DNA of 64,000 nucleotides, taken from the NCBI GenBank assembly GCA_948470475.1, contig OX419338.1, positions 27,999,717-28,063,716 of the forward strand, read 5' to 3'. The notes under the pieces were generated by a model, which did not search any database, was not told the DNA's origin, and saw only the letters and a program-made list of their open reading frames with translations. How positions within the stretch are numbered: position 1 is the first letter of the stretch; the number at the start of each line of letters is the position of its first letter. This document shows, piece by piece, positions 12,455-24,121 of this stretch. Source of the DNA: Galaxea fascicularis. Lineage: Eukaryota > Cnidaria > Anthozoa > Scleractinia > Euphylliidae. The translations under genes and the position numbers were made by a program.

Positions 12455-13755
12455 GACAACATAGAGCACTACAGACCTCTCAGCGAACCCATGTTTGAAG
12501 AAACATCCAACCGAGTAGAACTAATTACAGAACTCTAACGAGAACAACATATCGACAAAATGACTAAAAATTGGCTTTGTCAAACAAAAAATCTGCCTCA
12601 AATTCCAGTTTTCTACAACATCACAAAAATACACAAACTGACTCCAGTCGGTAGACCCATAATCTCAGGAGTTTCAGGTCTAACAGAAAGGTTATCAGCA
12701 TTTGTTGACAAACTGCTCCAGCCGATAGCACAACAGCAGAAGTCATATTTCAAAGATACAAACAACTTCGTTAATTTCATGGAGGGAACTAGAGTCCCAG
12801 AGAACAGAATTCTTGTCTGAGTGGATGTAACAAGCCTTTATACTACACTGTAATATACTGCAGGAGGAAGGAATCCAAACAGTATGCAGAGCATACGATT
12901 CCTTCTACAATGACCAACCTCCTATCCCTACACGGTTCTTGAAAAAAGTGCTAGGACTTTGACTAATATTGCAAGAGAACTCATTCCGGTTATGTGGTAA
13001 AAATTACCTACAAACACACGGAACTGCCATGGGAATGGAAATGGTGGTCGCTTTCATCAATATTTTTATGGGCAAAGTTGAAACAGAACTCCTTAGCCTA
13101 AGCACATTTAAACTGCTCGTTTGGACACAATATATTGATGTTATCTCCCTCTGGGATATCAGCAGAAAGGGACTAAAACAGTTCATTGAACAAGCCAACA
13201 ATCACCACCCTACCATCAAACTCAGGGCTGAACTTTCTGAAACAGAAACTACATTCCTGGACACTGTAGTTTATAAAGGCAACAGATTCACTACTGAATC
13301 AGTGCTCGATGTACACACTCACTATAAAGCTACAGAGATATTCCAGTACACACTTTTCTCCTTGTGTCACCCACCACGAGTTAAAAGAGGTTTCATCAAA
13401 GGAGAACCCCTCAGGTTTCTCTGGACAAACTCAAAGAAGCAACATCTGAAGAAAAAAATCAAGCATTTCGAATTACGATTTTATCCAGAGGGGCTATCCA
13501 AAAAATCTAGTGCTGAGAATTCTCTCAGAAGTGATTTTTGAAAATAGAAAACAGGCCCTTCAACAAAAACCTCGCACAAACAAAAGAATCTTGCCTTTTG
13601 TCACGTAATACCACCCATCAGTTACTAACTTAAAAGATATACTAACGGAAAACTGGCATTTAATAGAACAACAACCATTACTCAGAGAAATTTACAAAGA
13701 ACCTCCTCTAATTTCATACAAAAGAGGCAGGTCCCTCAAAGATATACTCTTGTGA
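12455..13755 (+). pseudogene. Decayed Penelope-like element reverse transcriptase
   Basis: Three plus-strand frames together read as a PLE reverse transcriptase. In order: an HYRPL-type N-terminal piece, PQIPVFYNITKIHK, GRPIISGVSGLTERLSAFVD, FRLCGKNYLQTHGTAMG, the catalytic region, ETTFLDTVVYKGN, and near the end the ISYKRGRSLKDIL signature. Decay is plain: stop codons near 12536, 12818 and 13754, and frame changes between about 12820 and 12970. The active-site tetrad reads YIDV where YIDD is expected, so the second catalytic Asp is lost. No GIY-YIG nuclease follows; the copy ends shortly before the element at 13817. Confidence 0.85.
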
Positions 13756-13816
13756 GCAAAACTCTAAAAACAGCTGTTACACGTATGTGAGAGTCACGCA
13801 GGCCTGTCACTATTTA

Positions 13817-14109
13817 TGCACCTATCAGTGTGAAGCCCGGGAGTGGGGGGGTCGGGCATAGGGTGGGGATTTTGACATTTTCTGAAAAAAATTATCAAAA
13901 TCCCCACCCCCGGGCAAAAAATAATTGTCAAAAGTATCAAAATCCCCTTCAGTCCTTGTTGCACACAAGAGGAAAGCAATAAAATTCCCCACCCTGGGGC
14001 CATGATGTCCGATCAAAATCCCTACCCTGGGAATATACGTGACAGTCAAATTCCCATGGTTTGCCCACCCCCCCCCCCTCCCCCCTCAGGCTTGACACTG
14101 ATACGTGCA
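13817..14109. mobile_element. TIR element with TTA target duplication
   Basis: The inverted ends are TGCACCTATCAGTGTGAAGC (left) and, in reverse complement, TGCACGTATCAGTGTCAAGC (right), each followed by a long G or C run. TTA flanks both sides (13814-13816 and 14110-14112). A 3-bp TTA/TAA duplication is typical of PIF/Harbinger elements. Related ends occur near 9358 and 14987. The interior carries several ATCAAAATCCCYACCC units and no gene. Confidence 0.65.
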
Positions 14110-15003
14110 TTATAAAATAGTAATACTGATACTCAATACGATTGTATGCACAGAAGACATGTACATGTAACCGAGGAACAGCATTTCTATTAGAAAACCT
14201 CAAGTCACCTGGCATTTACTTTTGATTAATTAGACCACCATATGGAGTGAAAAGGCTACACAATTTTAGAGCACCAAGTACTGAACACGGGAAGCCCATC
14301 AACGAAAGCACCAGTGGTCAATCCAGAATCATCTAAGCCTTTCAATACAGTTAAATGGTCATTTGCCTTTTAAAATGAAACTTACCTCTTACAAAAGTAC
14401 AATGGCTTACAAGGCACCCACATTCTCTTGTTTTGAGCCATAAGCTTAATTATATATAGCTGAAAACATCTGAAATTGGTAGAAACTGCTTTGAACCCGC
14501 CAGAATCAACGGTCTTCTCTCCCTCCGTGAGCCTCCAATTGTGTGGCTGCTGACCAAAACGTCTCAATCATTCCCAGTCTCCACTTTACCCCTTGAAATC
14601 CAAACATGGCTACCGGCCGTGCAGTTGCATTTTTTCAGAGTCTTGTTCCTTTTACCTTTTTAAGATACTGCATTGTGCATAAAGCCACCAGAAAGCCAGG
14701 AAAGTGTTTGATAGAATATACAGTGACTTGTTCAGCGAAAAGATAACAAAGGCTTAGTGATGTCAAAACAGGAGCCGTTTTAGACGTTTTCATTGATAAG
14801 ATTAAGTTAATTTGAGATACCTCCAATAATTTTAACAAACACATTTATCAATTAAAATTTCGACTGCCCCCTCCCCACTTCCCCTTCATGTCATTTCAAA
14901 TGTTGATAAACTTCCCCACCCCTCCCCCCCTAGTGAGGCACATAAACTCCCACCCGCCCCCGCTCGGGACTAACATTGATAGATGCATAACCGGTGTCAA
15001 TCT
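14110..15003. other. Gene-less stretch with a solitary TIR end
   Basis: C-rich sequence at 14865-14960 ends in ACATTGATAGATGCA (to 14987), which matches the inverted end of the 13817-14109 family. A matching left end was not found with confidence. Confidence 0.4.
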
Positions 15004-15097
15004 GCTCCTTTCGAAGTGTTAATGTCTCTAAAGGAGGATTGTGTATTAAAAGGTTTGCAACACCTAAATTTAGAGACATTGACACTTCGGGAGGAGC
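15004..15097. repeat. 29-bp imperfect inverted repeat
   Basis: 15004-15032 (GCTCCTTTCGAAGTGTTAAT..) pairs with 15069-15097 with about three mismatches. The right arm and spacer in one frame give LKGLQHLNLETLTLREEQINAI, which resembles the start of RecQ-like helicase domains seen in coral repeats. This is too short to call a gene. Confidence 0.45.
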
Positions 15098-15408
15098 AAA
15101 TTAATGCCATAAGAAGTCCTAGAATCTCGGACTTTCTAATCCTGTGTCGCCAGAACCCTCTAGTCCTCGTGCCCAGGCCTCACCGGTTAAGAGGGTCAGG
15201 TGGCGCAGGGGACGAGAAAGGTACTTCCTCTCAAGCTTGTGTGTGGGTCACGTGACCATCCAAGCCATACGCTGGCGTTCTACTCGTGTCCCTCCTCCTT
15301 CCCATCCCGGCCCTAAGCTGCCCACCCACAACATTAGTTATATCATATTTAGGTATTGCGGGGTTTCAGTGCCCCACCCGCCCGGGTTCTACTATCTACT
15401 AATAAGTA

Positions 15409-15548
15409 CTTTCCTTTCCGTTCCGTTCCGTTCCGTTACGTTCCTTTCCTTTCCTTTCCTTCACGTTACATCGGTCACGTTCCTTTCCTTTCCTTTCCTT
15501 CACGTTACATCGGTCACGTTCCTTTCCTTTCCTTTCCTTTCATTTACT
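15409..15548. repeat. (TTTCC)n microsatellite with higher-order unit
   Basis: A run of CCTTT/CCGTT pentamers contains a larger unit (TTCACGTTACATCGGTCACG plus four to five TTTCC units) that occurs twice. Confidence 0.85.
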
Positions 15549-16699
15549 TCACTGATATTGCGTAATTTGGTACCACACATAACCGACTCTCACATTGAGC
15601 TTGGGGTCCCTGAGCTTGTAACAGTCGACGATCGCTTTAATTTATATAGGACATGTGTGTAAACGCTACCGTGAGACTTATTACAAGTTCTACTTCTGCG
15701 GTTAAGTTGACCAGGCTAAAATCCAATGATGTATCGCCGGTGTATTAGTTCGGTTCAGAGAATCAAAATGATTACGCTAAATGGATGATACCTTGTTTGT
15801 TAATTTAGGTCCTATACAAAAAAATGTTTATTCGGAACATTAGCTAATCTTGCAGGGTCACCGGTGACAAAATAGTCACCAATTTGAGATTGGTTTGGCT
15901 TTCTTCGACTTTCGTTCAAGTATCTCTTCCCAACATCTTTTCATGTTAGTCAAGTTATCATTAAACATTTAGAATAGAATGGCTTTGAACTGACGACAAA
16001 AAATCCTAACTATATGTGGATGACTCGCAGTTTAAAAGACCGATGTTGAAGAAATATTCCGTATTAATTACAAATGCATGCATTTCCCAGAAAACGTGTA
16101 TTTTTTAATCGCCTCGTCGAAATATAATTGAATTATACAGTCTATAAAAGCTTTCCATTGGTAACATCGTTTTATTCTCAAAGAACATCTCAGCCCAAAA
16201 TCGCTGGAAGGCTTTATTAGAGATCTTTTCTAACATAGTTAATGCAACCCTTCACCAACTGACGCCGGAGGAGTAATATAGAGCCTGGTAAATTTGCAAT
16301 ACACATAGGAGAACCAGCGCTGATAGCTATCAGGTCCCCTTATCTAAATCTGATCACACTAGAGGCAAAGTAAACTATTTCATGTCCTTAGGTATCATTT
16401 ATAAATATTCCCTGCGTATTAAACCTCTTATCTGTGCTCCCGTGCACCATCTATAATTTTACGACGTAAATAAACAAGGTTATAGACCCGGTGCCAGATC
16501 CCTTTGTTCGCCAAGGCATCAATTGTGAAGGTATTTCGCAAAAGCATTTGTCTGATTGCAAAGCACATGGCAGAACCGCACTGAACAAGATTGATGTGTA
16601 AACAGCTGCAGCATGAAAAGATCAGCATGGCACAACCCACAGAACTCGCAATGAGAAAAGAAGGATTTCCTGCGTGACGCTTTGGGGTATAGGGGCGAG
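15549..16699. other. Gene-less stretch
   Basis: No coding exon, RNA gene or repeat boundary was recognised here. Confidence 0.35.
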
Positions 16700-16895
16700 C
16701 TGAAAGTGATGATGATGATGACGATAATGACCATACGACAACGATGATGATGATACGAAGACGATGATGGTGATGACAGGATGATGATAATGGTGATGAT
16801 AGGATGACAATGATGTCGACGACGACGATCATGTTGATGATTATGACGATAGTGATGACAATGTTGATTACGATGGAGATGGTGATGATGATTAT
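16700..16895. repeat. Imperfect (GAT)n/(ATG)n microsatellite
   Basis: About 195 bp of GAT/ATG trinucleotides with interruptions. In all three minus-strand frames it gives long artificial open frames rich in His or Ile; these are not genes. Confidence 0.9.
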
Positions 16896-17750
16896 CATAT
16901 GACACTTACGGCCCCGCGCGCGCTTTCATTCAAAAACTATTGAGAAAATCCCCGTATGAGAGCTGTACGCATTAGCGCGAGCAGGGCCGGAAAAAGCCGT
17001 ATGGCCCTGTTAGGAACACGTACGGCCCCGCGAGATACGATTTTAGAGGATTTCGTCGCGTCTAGCCATGTAAGTTTATTTTACAACCAGAAAGCAAATA
17101 CAAACAACATATTAGATCAATTTTATGTGCAAATTAGTCGCTTTTTTTTGTAAAAACTTCATCTTACGCGCTCATGAAGAGTCTAAGGAGGCCATATGAT
17201 AAAATACTTATTGACAGAGTTAAGTCGGGCCGGAAGGGAAAATATTTGGCTCTCGGTCATGGCGCACGGACCTCGCTGCGCTTGTTTCATGGCGATCCAT
17301 TTAAGTGGGAAAGATGGGGGAGTTTTCTGTCGACCAATCCCAGGACGCTCCCTGTGTTCCGCAATCCACCCAGTCTTAGTTCGCTTCAGTTACAATGCAC
17401 CAGTTTCCACGATTTTTGGCTTGCCCCTACAGAGGGCTAGATCCGCCCATAATTCACTTAAAACTGGCATCTACATAAATATAAAGAGGGAGAGCAACTG
17501 GATGATCACAGGACATGAATTTAAAACTCTCTTCGCGGTTCAAGAATTGAAGGGAAGTACGTTGTAGTGAGTGAGATGCATAAAAAATTTTCTCTCGATT
17601 CTCCCTTCTTTTGTTACTAAAACCCTCCAATTACCATTCGTACATTTATACTATCAAGCAATTTCTCTGATGTGAATTAAACTCCGAGCGTTGATCAGCA
17701 TTCTGCCAAACGTTTGGAAAAACAGCCTGAACTTAAAGATTTCAAGGAGC
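16896..17750. other. Gene-less stretch
   Basis: Two overlapping plus-strand open frames (17174-17440 and 17196-17567) have no recognisable domain. GTACGGCCCCGCGAGATACG-like words occur at about 16906 and 17020. Confidence 0.3.
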
Positions 17751-18040
17751 AGGGTTGGCGCAGTGGTGAGAGCGCTCGCCTTCCACCAATGTGTCCCGGG
17801 TTCGATTCCCGGACTCGGCGTCATAAGTGGGCTGAGTTTGTTGGTTCTCTACTCTGCTCCGAGAGGTTTTTCTCCGGGTACTCCGGTTTTCCCCTCTCCT
17901 CAAAAACCAATATTTGATTTAATTTAGAGTTTATTTGATTTACAGTCTCCCCAATTAGTAGAGCACTCGTGTTCAGCTAGAACGATTTGAGACTTAAATT
18001 AAGTTGTTATTATTATTATTTATTATTATTAATAATAAAG
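17751..18040 (+). mobile_element. tRNA-derived SINE
   Basis: The head has pol III box A-like TTGGCGCAGTGGTGAGAG and box B-like GGGTTCGATTCCCGG at tRNA spacing. A body follows (CTCCGAGAGGTTTTTCTCCG..) and then a (TTA)n tail at about 18006-18035. The tRNA fold is imperfect and the body continues past it, so this is a SINE rather than a tRNA gene. Confidence 0.85.
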
Positions 18041-18055
18041 AAATTATTGAAGACG

Positions 18056-18962
18056 TCAATCCATTATTTCTTCCTTGACGTGACTCAAAAGCTCAGAGAT
18101 ACTGAAGTTATTATCCTGTGGAGTCATTGGCATATTTAAGCAGGGTTTCCTTCTATGTACCGTTAGCTTTCCCAATTGCTTAAAACTCTTGCCACACTCG
18201 TGGCAAGTGAGACACTTCACCCCAACATGTGTTTTCTTATGCCTCTGTAACCCATTTATCTGACCAAACTTCTTGCTGCAAACGTTACAAGTAAATGGCT
18301 TTTCTCCTGTGTGTGTTCTATTGTGCACTAAAAGGTTATGAGCCAGACTAAACCTCTTCCCACACTCGTTACAACTAAACGGCTTCTCCCCTGTATGTGT
18401 TCTTCTATGCCGTTGTAAGTCCTCGGCGCGACCAAACCGCTTTCCGCACTCATTGCAGGGGTACGGTTTCTCGCCGGTATGGCTTCTTCTATGCCCTATG
18501 AGATGCTGTAGCTGGCTAAACGTCCTGCCGCACTCGTTACACGTGTACGGCTTCTCGCCTGTGTGTGTTCTAATGTGCACTACCAGATGCTGTGTCTCGC
18601 CAAAACTCTTACCGCAGTGGTTGCACGAATACGGTTTCTCGCCAGTATGTGTTCTTCTATGCCTTTGAAGATCGTACCCCCGGAAAAAACGCTTGCCGCA
18701 CTCGTTGCATGAAAACGGCTTCTCCCCGGAGTGTACTTTTTTATGCCTCAGTAGATTCTTCGCCCGAGGGAAACATTTGCCGCATTGGTAGCATGAAAAA
18801 GGTTTCAGGTATCTGTCTGGATTTCCGTCCTCCATCGAACCTATGCCACACTGGTTACGTTCAACTGCATTTTTGCTCTCCTCGATCCCAGGACTTCCTT
18901 CTTCATTTACACCATTTATACTCTCAGACATCTTGGAGGTTACACAAAAAATGTCACCCGAC
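18056..18962 (-). CDS. C2H2 zinc-finger protein, 8 fingers
   Basis: A 291-residue protein starts at ATG 18931 and ends at 18056. A short 5' UTR piece begins at a splice acceptor (TTCTTTTCTTCAG, AG at 18964-18963), so a 5' non-coding exon lies upstream. Residues of about 1-45 are acidic and polar ([12 protein letters not shown]..). Seven classical CX2CX12HX3H fingers follow with TGEKP-type linkers. An eighth finger ends in Cys instead of the second His (C2HC: ..HRRKPC). The C-terminal tail carries [13 protein letters not shown]. No KRAB, BTB or SCAN domain is present. Predicted role: nuclear DNA-binding regulator; the target is unknown. The decayed paralogue at 29124-30186 shares the 5' splice layout, N-terminal start, last C2HC finger and C-terminal motif. 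Confidence 0.93.
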
Positions 18963-19138
18963 CTGAAGAAAAGAACAAAAAGTGGTTAGCTACGAAAACA
19001 AAATAATTGGACGGTGGACGGGCCCAGGAAGTTCGTAACCTACATGTAAGGAGAGATAAAGTTTCATTTTCATTACCAAGCGTTGAACTTGCAGTTAACC
19101 GCGATTCAGAGAAGAAAGGAGGTCATTTGGAGTAATTA

Positions 19139-19755
19139 GGGACCGTTCATTTTTTAAGGGATAGGGGGGGGGGGGGCTGGTGGGATTTGGGGGAATGCCA
19201 TGTAGCAATTGTATGACCCCCCTCAGCTTGCCAATTTTCTCACATGACCCCCCCTCAAAAGGAAATTTTTTTTTGGTTGACCCCCCCCCCCTCCCTCCTC
19301 CAAAAAAGCTGTTACTATTAAAGCGCTGTTATTTTATACTTTAATAGTTTTTCGATATAAACGTTATTATAAAGGAGTTTGTTACTTTGGAACTGTTTTA
19401 GAGTGATTTTACTTAACCTGTGAAACAGGAACTATCAGTGCAAAAAAGTTATAATTAAACAAGAGAAAACAACAGAATTAATGTGTATTATTAATTGTAA
19501 TTGTATAGTATCTATTTCACGGGTTATGTAAAATCACTCTAGCATAGAACAGATGTTCATATTTCGTGAATAAAGCAGAATTTCTTATCAATTTGTGAAA
19601 ACTTCATTCCACTTTTTTTTATCTAAGAATTTCGCCTGACCCCCCCTTTCCTTTTTTTTTTTGGGGGCAGCCTCCCCTTTAAAGCCATATTTTTTTCGCG
19701 TGCCCCCCCCAAATCCCACCAGCCCCCCCCTATCCCTTAAAAAATGAACAGTCCC
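19139..19755. mobile_element. TIR element with TTA target duplication, poly-G/C ends
   Basis: The left end GGGACCGTTCATTTTTTAAG (19139 onward) is nearly the exact reverse complement of the right end (to 19755, with AGT for CGT). It continues inward through GGGATAGGGGGG..CTGGTGGGATTTGGGG on both sides, about 55 bp in total. TTA flanks both sides (19136-19138, 19756-19758). The 617-bp length, long TIRs and no coding capacity indicate a non-autonomous DNA transposon, probably PIF/Harbinger by its duplication. Confidence 0.8.
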
Positions 19756-20176
19756 TTACAACAGCATGAAAGCAGTATGGAATTGCAGACAAGGATAATT
19801 GAGTTGTTTCGAATTGATTGTGGAAAGAGAAATAGATTTCAGGCTGTTTTTTTTTTAATTACTCCTAAGTATTTCTCCGACTAGCCAATCACATGAACAA
19901 TAAAAACAACCCTGAACTTTGGATTATTTATTCGAGCCTACATGTAGTTACCCGCACTTGAATTCGCGATCTTAGGTTTTGCCTTACAATTACAAAGAAA
20001 GACGGATCTTTTATACTCCTTTTGTTTTAGTAAAAGCTCAAGTTGTATCAGCTTTAATTTTCAATTAGGTGCATGCCCGTATGTAAAACGATCTAATTCT
20101 AATTCTAATCATATAATCTGCAAAAGGCGGTATATCCCATCACGGCAGATGTGCAGAAAATCAGGGTCTCCCCAAT

Positions 20177-20535
20177 CAAGGGCCGTCGAGAGCGCACCGG
20201 ATACCACAAGAAGTGTGGTGCTTTACCGGGCATGAAACCCTATCTCCGGACAATCCGATTTCAGGGTGATAGCCCGTTAAGAAGAAAAGAGAACTCTTCC
20301 CGGGGCCCCCGCCGGCGTCTCCGGGTTCGGTTGCGTCGCCGCAGCCGCCCGCCGCGGAGGACGGGCGATATCCGTGTTCCGGTTCGGGAATATTAACACG
20401 ATTCCCTTTCGATGGTCGGCCCCCAGCATGGGGCGCTTTGACACGGAGTTTCCCCATCTCTTAGGATGGACTAACCCATGTCCAACTGCTGTTCACATGG
20501 AACCTTTCTCCACTTCGGTCTTCAAAGTTCTCATG
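20177..20535 (-). rRNA. 28S rRNA fragment (pseudogene)
   Basis: The minus strand reads as the conserved large-subunit rRNA region beginning ATGAGAACTTTGAAG (20534 downward). It runs through GTGGAGAAAGGTTCCATG, GAACAGCAGTTGGACATG and GAGTTCTCTTTTCTT to GGTGCGCTCTCGACGGCCC near 20180. Recognition is from memory of metazoan 28S. Only about 360 bp of a gene of several kb is present and similarity stops abruptly at about 20176, so this is a displaced, non-functional fragment and not part of an rDNA array. Confidence 0.88.
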
Positions 20536-20582
20536 ATCTGTATAAAATACCAGCAGCTATTTCAGACGCATGCATTATTCAA

Positions 20583-20764
20583 GCAATAGACCACAAATTT
20601 CTATGGTTTATAGGCTGACAAACCACGCGAGATGTTGGAAGAACACGAGAAGAATTCGTAACTCACGAGCCGCAGGCGAGTGATTTATATATTCTTCGAG
20701 CGTTTTTCCAACATCTCAAGTGGTTTATCATGCCTCTAAACCATAGAAAATTGTGGTCTATTGC
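20583..20764. mobile_element. Fold-back MITE, 182 bp
   Basis: The ends GCAATAGACCACAAATTTCT (20583) and, in reverse complement, GCAATAGACCACAATTTTCT (to 20764) continue as imperfect arms of about 60 bp through TGGTTTA..CCA..GAGATGTTGGAA. The element lies about 50 bp from the 28S fragment. Confidence 0.75.
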
Positions 20765-21724
20765 TTTTATATAATAATTCAGAAAACGCGCGAACTTTCC
20801 ATGAGTTTACTGGCACAATAAACCATAGCTGATTGACCAATCAGAGCACGCGCATTGATTTGGTTGTTATATAAATGTGCATAGTTGTCATTGAAGTGTA
20901 GAGCACATTGTACTGTTTTGTACACAATGTACACGCAAGTTAGTTTTGAAAATACATGCACAGCTGCGATTTGATTTAACACACTCTAAACCCTTCATCA
21001 CAGTAAAACACCCTCTTTAACAACCTCCATGCCACGCCCCAGTATTGACACCAAAGCTATACATTACGTAATCTAGAAATGGAGCATCTGAGAGTTAGCA
21101 ACTTAAGAGGTTTCTTCACATTGAGAGAGGGATTTCTCCCAGCAACAAGACGATCATCATGATAAGTAAATCAACCTAGCAACATGAGTATGTTTTCTAC
21201 ATTACGCTGAGGTTGACCCTCTCGCTAAAAAAATGGGATAACCCTGACAACAGGGTCAACCTTTTGAAATGTATCCATCTCCTACAAGATCTGATTACTG
21301 GCATGTCAACAGCTTAACGTCTTAAAAGTCAACAATACACAAAGTTTGCAACATGCACATTGAAAAATTCTACTCAAAGAGACTACCCCTGTGAAGTTAC
21401 AATAATCTGTAAAAGGGTTAAGGAGCACCACGTAAGAACAAAACAATAACAGATGAAAAATTATTAAAATTAATTACTGGTATAATAAAAAGGTCATTAC
21501 TCTAGTCATAAAAAAGACTTACAGTGGGTGAAGAGTGAATATTCAGACTTCAGGGGGAGGGAGCTCCACATATCAACAATATGGTTAAAAAAAAACACTA
21601 AATTTAAAAGCAACTAAAGGAAATGCACTAACATTAATTTTAGTTTATCCTCCTGCTGTAAAAACTCACTCAGTGCTCTACATTATTTTTTTTAACAAAC
21701 TAGTCTATGGGCAACGAGTCTTAA
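20765..21724. other. Gene-less stretch
   Basis: No coding exon, RNA gene or repeat boundary was recognised here. Confidence 0.35.
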
Positions 21725-22095
21725 AGTGCACCTTAGCCCAAAATATTTTTTTCACTAAATATATCTTTGCACCTATTTGAAATACACTGAGCCTTTTTGC
21801 ACCTTTTTAAACCAAATCTTGACTATTTGTAGGCTATAAAAGGTATGAGTCATCTGTCCCATGACTGAGCTTTCACTAACTGACTTGCATTGCATTAATT
21901 CTTTGTAAAAATGTAAGGAATAGACCCGTGCCCTTTCAAGCACGGTCGTGGGACAGATGATGGCTAGATTTCGTAACTTTTACAGCGTATAAAAAAGTCA
22001 ATATTTGATTGAAATAGGCGCAAAATGGCACAATATGTTTTGGACAGGTGCAAAGATTTATTAAGCAAGAAAAATATTTTGGGGTTAGGTGCACT
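21725..22095. mobile_element. TIR element, 371 bp
   Basis: The left arm AGTGCACCTTAGCCCAAAAT.. matches the reverse complement of the right end (AGTGCACCTAACCCCAAAAT..) over about 50 bp, reaching ATCTTTGCACCT. Secondary internal matches (CATCTGTCCCA and TGGGACAGATG) show near-palindromic structure through most of its length. No target duplication was fixed with certainty. Confidence 0.7.
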
Positions 22096-23527
22096 ATAAA
22101 TACACTAGACTAGTCAAATGGTGTCATTTCGTAGCCAAGCATCAATAACCTCATAAGACCAATAAATTATTGTGATTACTGAGCTTGTATTAGGGAATTT
22201 TTTTCTCATTGCTGTTTTGGCATCAACTAAACTTGACACTAGTTGAGTTTATCTTCATCATTACTATCCACAAAACCTGTCTTCTATTACAAGTAGCCCA
22301 GTGGCTAGTGGTTCTCAAATTCTACTTGCCCAAACCGAATTTCTATTAGACCTGGGCTAGTGGATTACCCGGGTAAGGTGGAGCACTTCACCATTCTGGA
22401 ACAATTTTGACCCATTCCAGAAGGGACTTCTCAAAATGTTATAAAACATATATTTTTGCTTTGTGTTTTAATTTTTAAGCATTGTGTCACCTTTATTATT
22501 CTGAAGAGATAGCTGGTGTCATCAATAAATAGTTATTTATTGACTACACTAATAGCCATCTGGTTTATTCGTTGTATTACTTTTTACAGCTATTATTTTA
22601 GTGCCCTTCCAAGGAACAACAACCCAGTGTACCAACACAGCCTTGTTTCTGAAGCTTGTTCATGCATGGAAACATAATTTATGAAATCAATGAAAGCCAA
22701 GGATACATGTACATCACCTTGGCAGTCACATGAGCTCGGTTTTTACAACAAGGTATAAACAGCTTTCCTATGCCACCAACCCCTTGAGCCACTAACCTCT
22801 GAATTCTTGTTGCATAAATCTATTTTCACATGTATGTTCTTATATGTATCAGGGTTAAGTTGCAGATGGAAAGAGCTTTCATTAGAAGCCGCAACCAGCA
22901 AATTCAGCTGCCTACTTTGTCATAATTTACCTCTCACCACTGCCTACTTTGTCTAGATTTTCACTCAAATGATTAAAAAGTGTTTATCAGGTCTCCACCT
23001 ACACTACTTTGGTTAGCTCAGACATCTATTCCAATAAATATTGAAACCCCTGGATGGGCCATAATTTTCTACATGGTGATTTAGTTTAAGCTTAAGATGC
23101 ATTTTATGGAGTATTAAGGAATTACAAAGGCAGCTGTAAAATGTGGGGCACCAGTGATGATTTGCACAAACCATGGGGCACTCATGAGGTTTTGCATACC
23201 CACAAATGCTTTTGCAATGATTTTACAACACTAACTTTACCTTACATTGATTAAGTTGAGCTTTTATTCTCACTTTCGTCTCAGTTTAAAAGAAATATTT
23301 TATTGGCTTTGTTTTATTTTTAGTATTGTTTATATGCAAATTAGTTTCACGTCCATAAGGTGAACACAGTATGTCTTTACTTTCAATAAATGCTTGCGTT
23401 TGGCATCATTTTACCCAACACATTCTGCTTGTGGTTGTGTGGGTGGATATAACATAAAAATAAAAGACTTTCAAGATTTGTTTACTGATCGATGCCAATT
23501 TGATGACATCTCTTACCTATGTTATGG
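22096..23527. other. Gene-less AT-rich stretch
   Basis: No gene was recognised. Words around AGCCCAGTGGCTAGTGG and GGGCTAGTGG (22297-22360) suggest a further degraded repeat. Confidence 0.35.
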
Positions 23528-23830
23528 TACACTCAACAAAATTACTCAATTCTGATTGGTTGAGAGTAGTACAATTAATCCCAAATAGTACTCCATACAT
23601 GTAGGAGTACCTTTTAAGTTTCCATGACAATGGCAAGTAAGTTTGTAGTTTTTTTTAATGTGCTATATCAAATAAAAAATCGCACGACCTTCTCGTACAA
23701 TTTGGGATTAATAGATACTCGTGATTTTGAAAGTTCTCAAATTGCACTCGCCTAAAGGATAGTGCAATTTTGAAAACTTTCAAAATCACTTGTACCTATA
23801 TTAATCCCGAATTGTACTCGAGATTGTGCA
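23528..23830. repeat. Dispersed repeat with internal fold-back
   Basis: 23528-23620 (TACACTCAACAAAATTACTC..) matches 28737-28833 in reverse complement. Next to it, 23702-23811 folds back on itself: GGGATTAATAGATACTCGTG on the left pairs with CACTTGTACCTATATTAATC on the right through GATTTTGAAAGTT. Confidence 0.65.
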
Positions 23831-24018
23831 ATTTCCTATACTAATACTATTGTTTCCTTATTATGCTTCATCGAATAGAGGCAATTCAGCAATTTAATTT
23901 ATTTCATTATTATCCCTTTACAGATAATTTGCACAGCAAAGCCAATCTTCAATAGTTGATGCAAATTGGGCTATGAAGTCCACAGCCTCAAGTTGCATAA
24001 ACCATTGAATAAAGGGGG

Positions 24019-24054
<36 letters not shown>

Positions 24055-24121
24055 GAAGTAGTACACAAAGATTTTGGTATTATCAACAGAGTTGATAAAT
24101 GTAAATTGACCACCGTACAGG

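Noticed and set aside
16428..16905. Three overlapping minus-strand frames up to 156 codons, His/Ile-rich
   Set aside because: All come from one imperfect GAT/ATG microsatellite and are open in every frame for that reason.
17751..17825. tRNA gene
   Set aside because: Boxes A and B are present, but the body and (TTA)n tail show a SINE.
18453..18966. Plus-strand frames over the zinc-finger gene (also 29391-30078)
   Set aside because: They are antisense shadows of tandem C2H2 fingers.
20177..20535. Part of an rDNA array
   Set aside because: Only an internal 28S piece is present with no 18S, 5.8S or spacer; flanks are unrelated.
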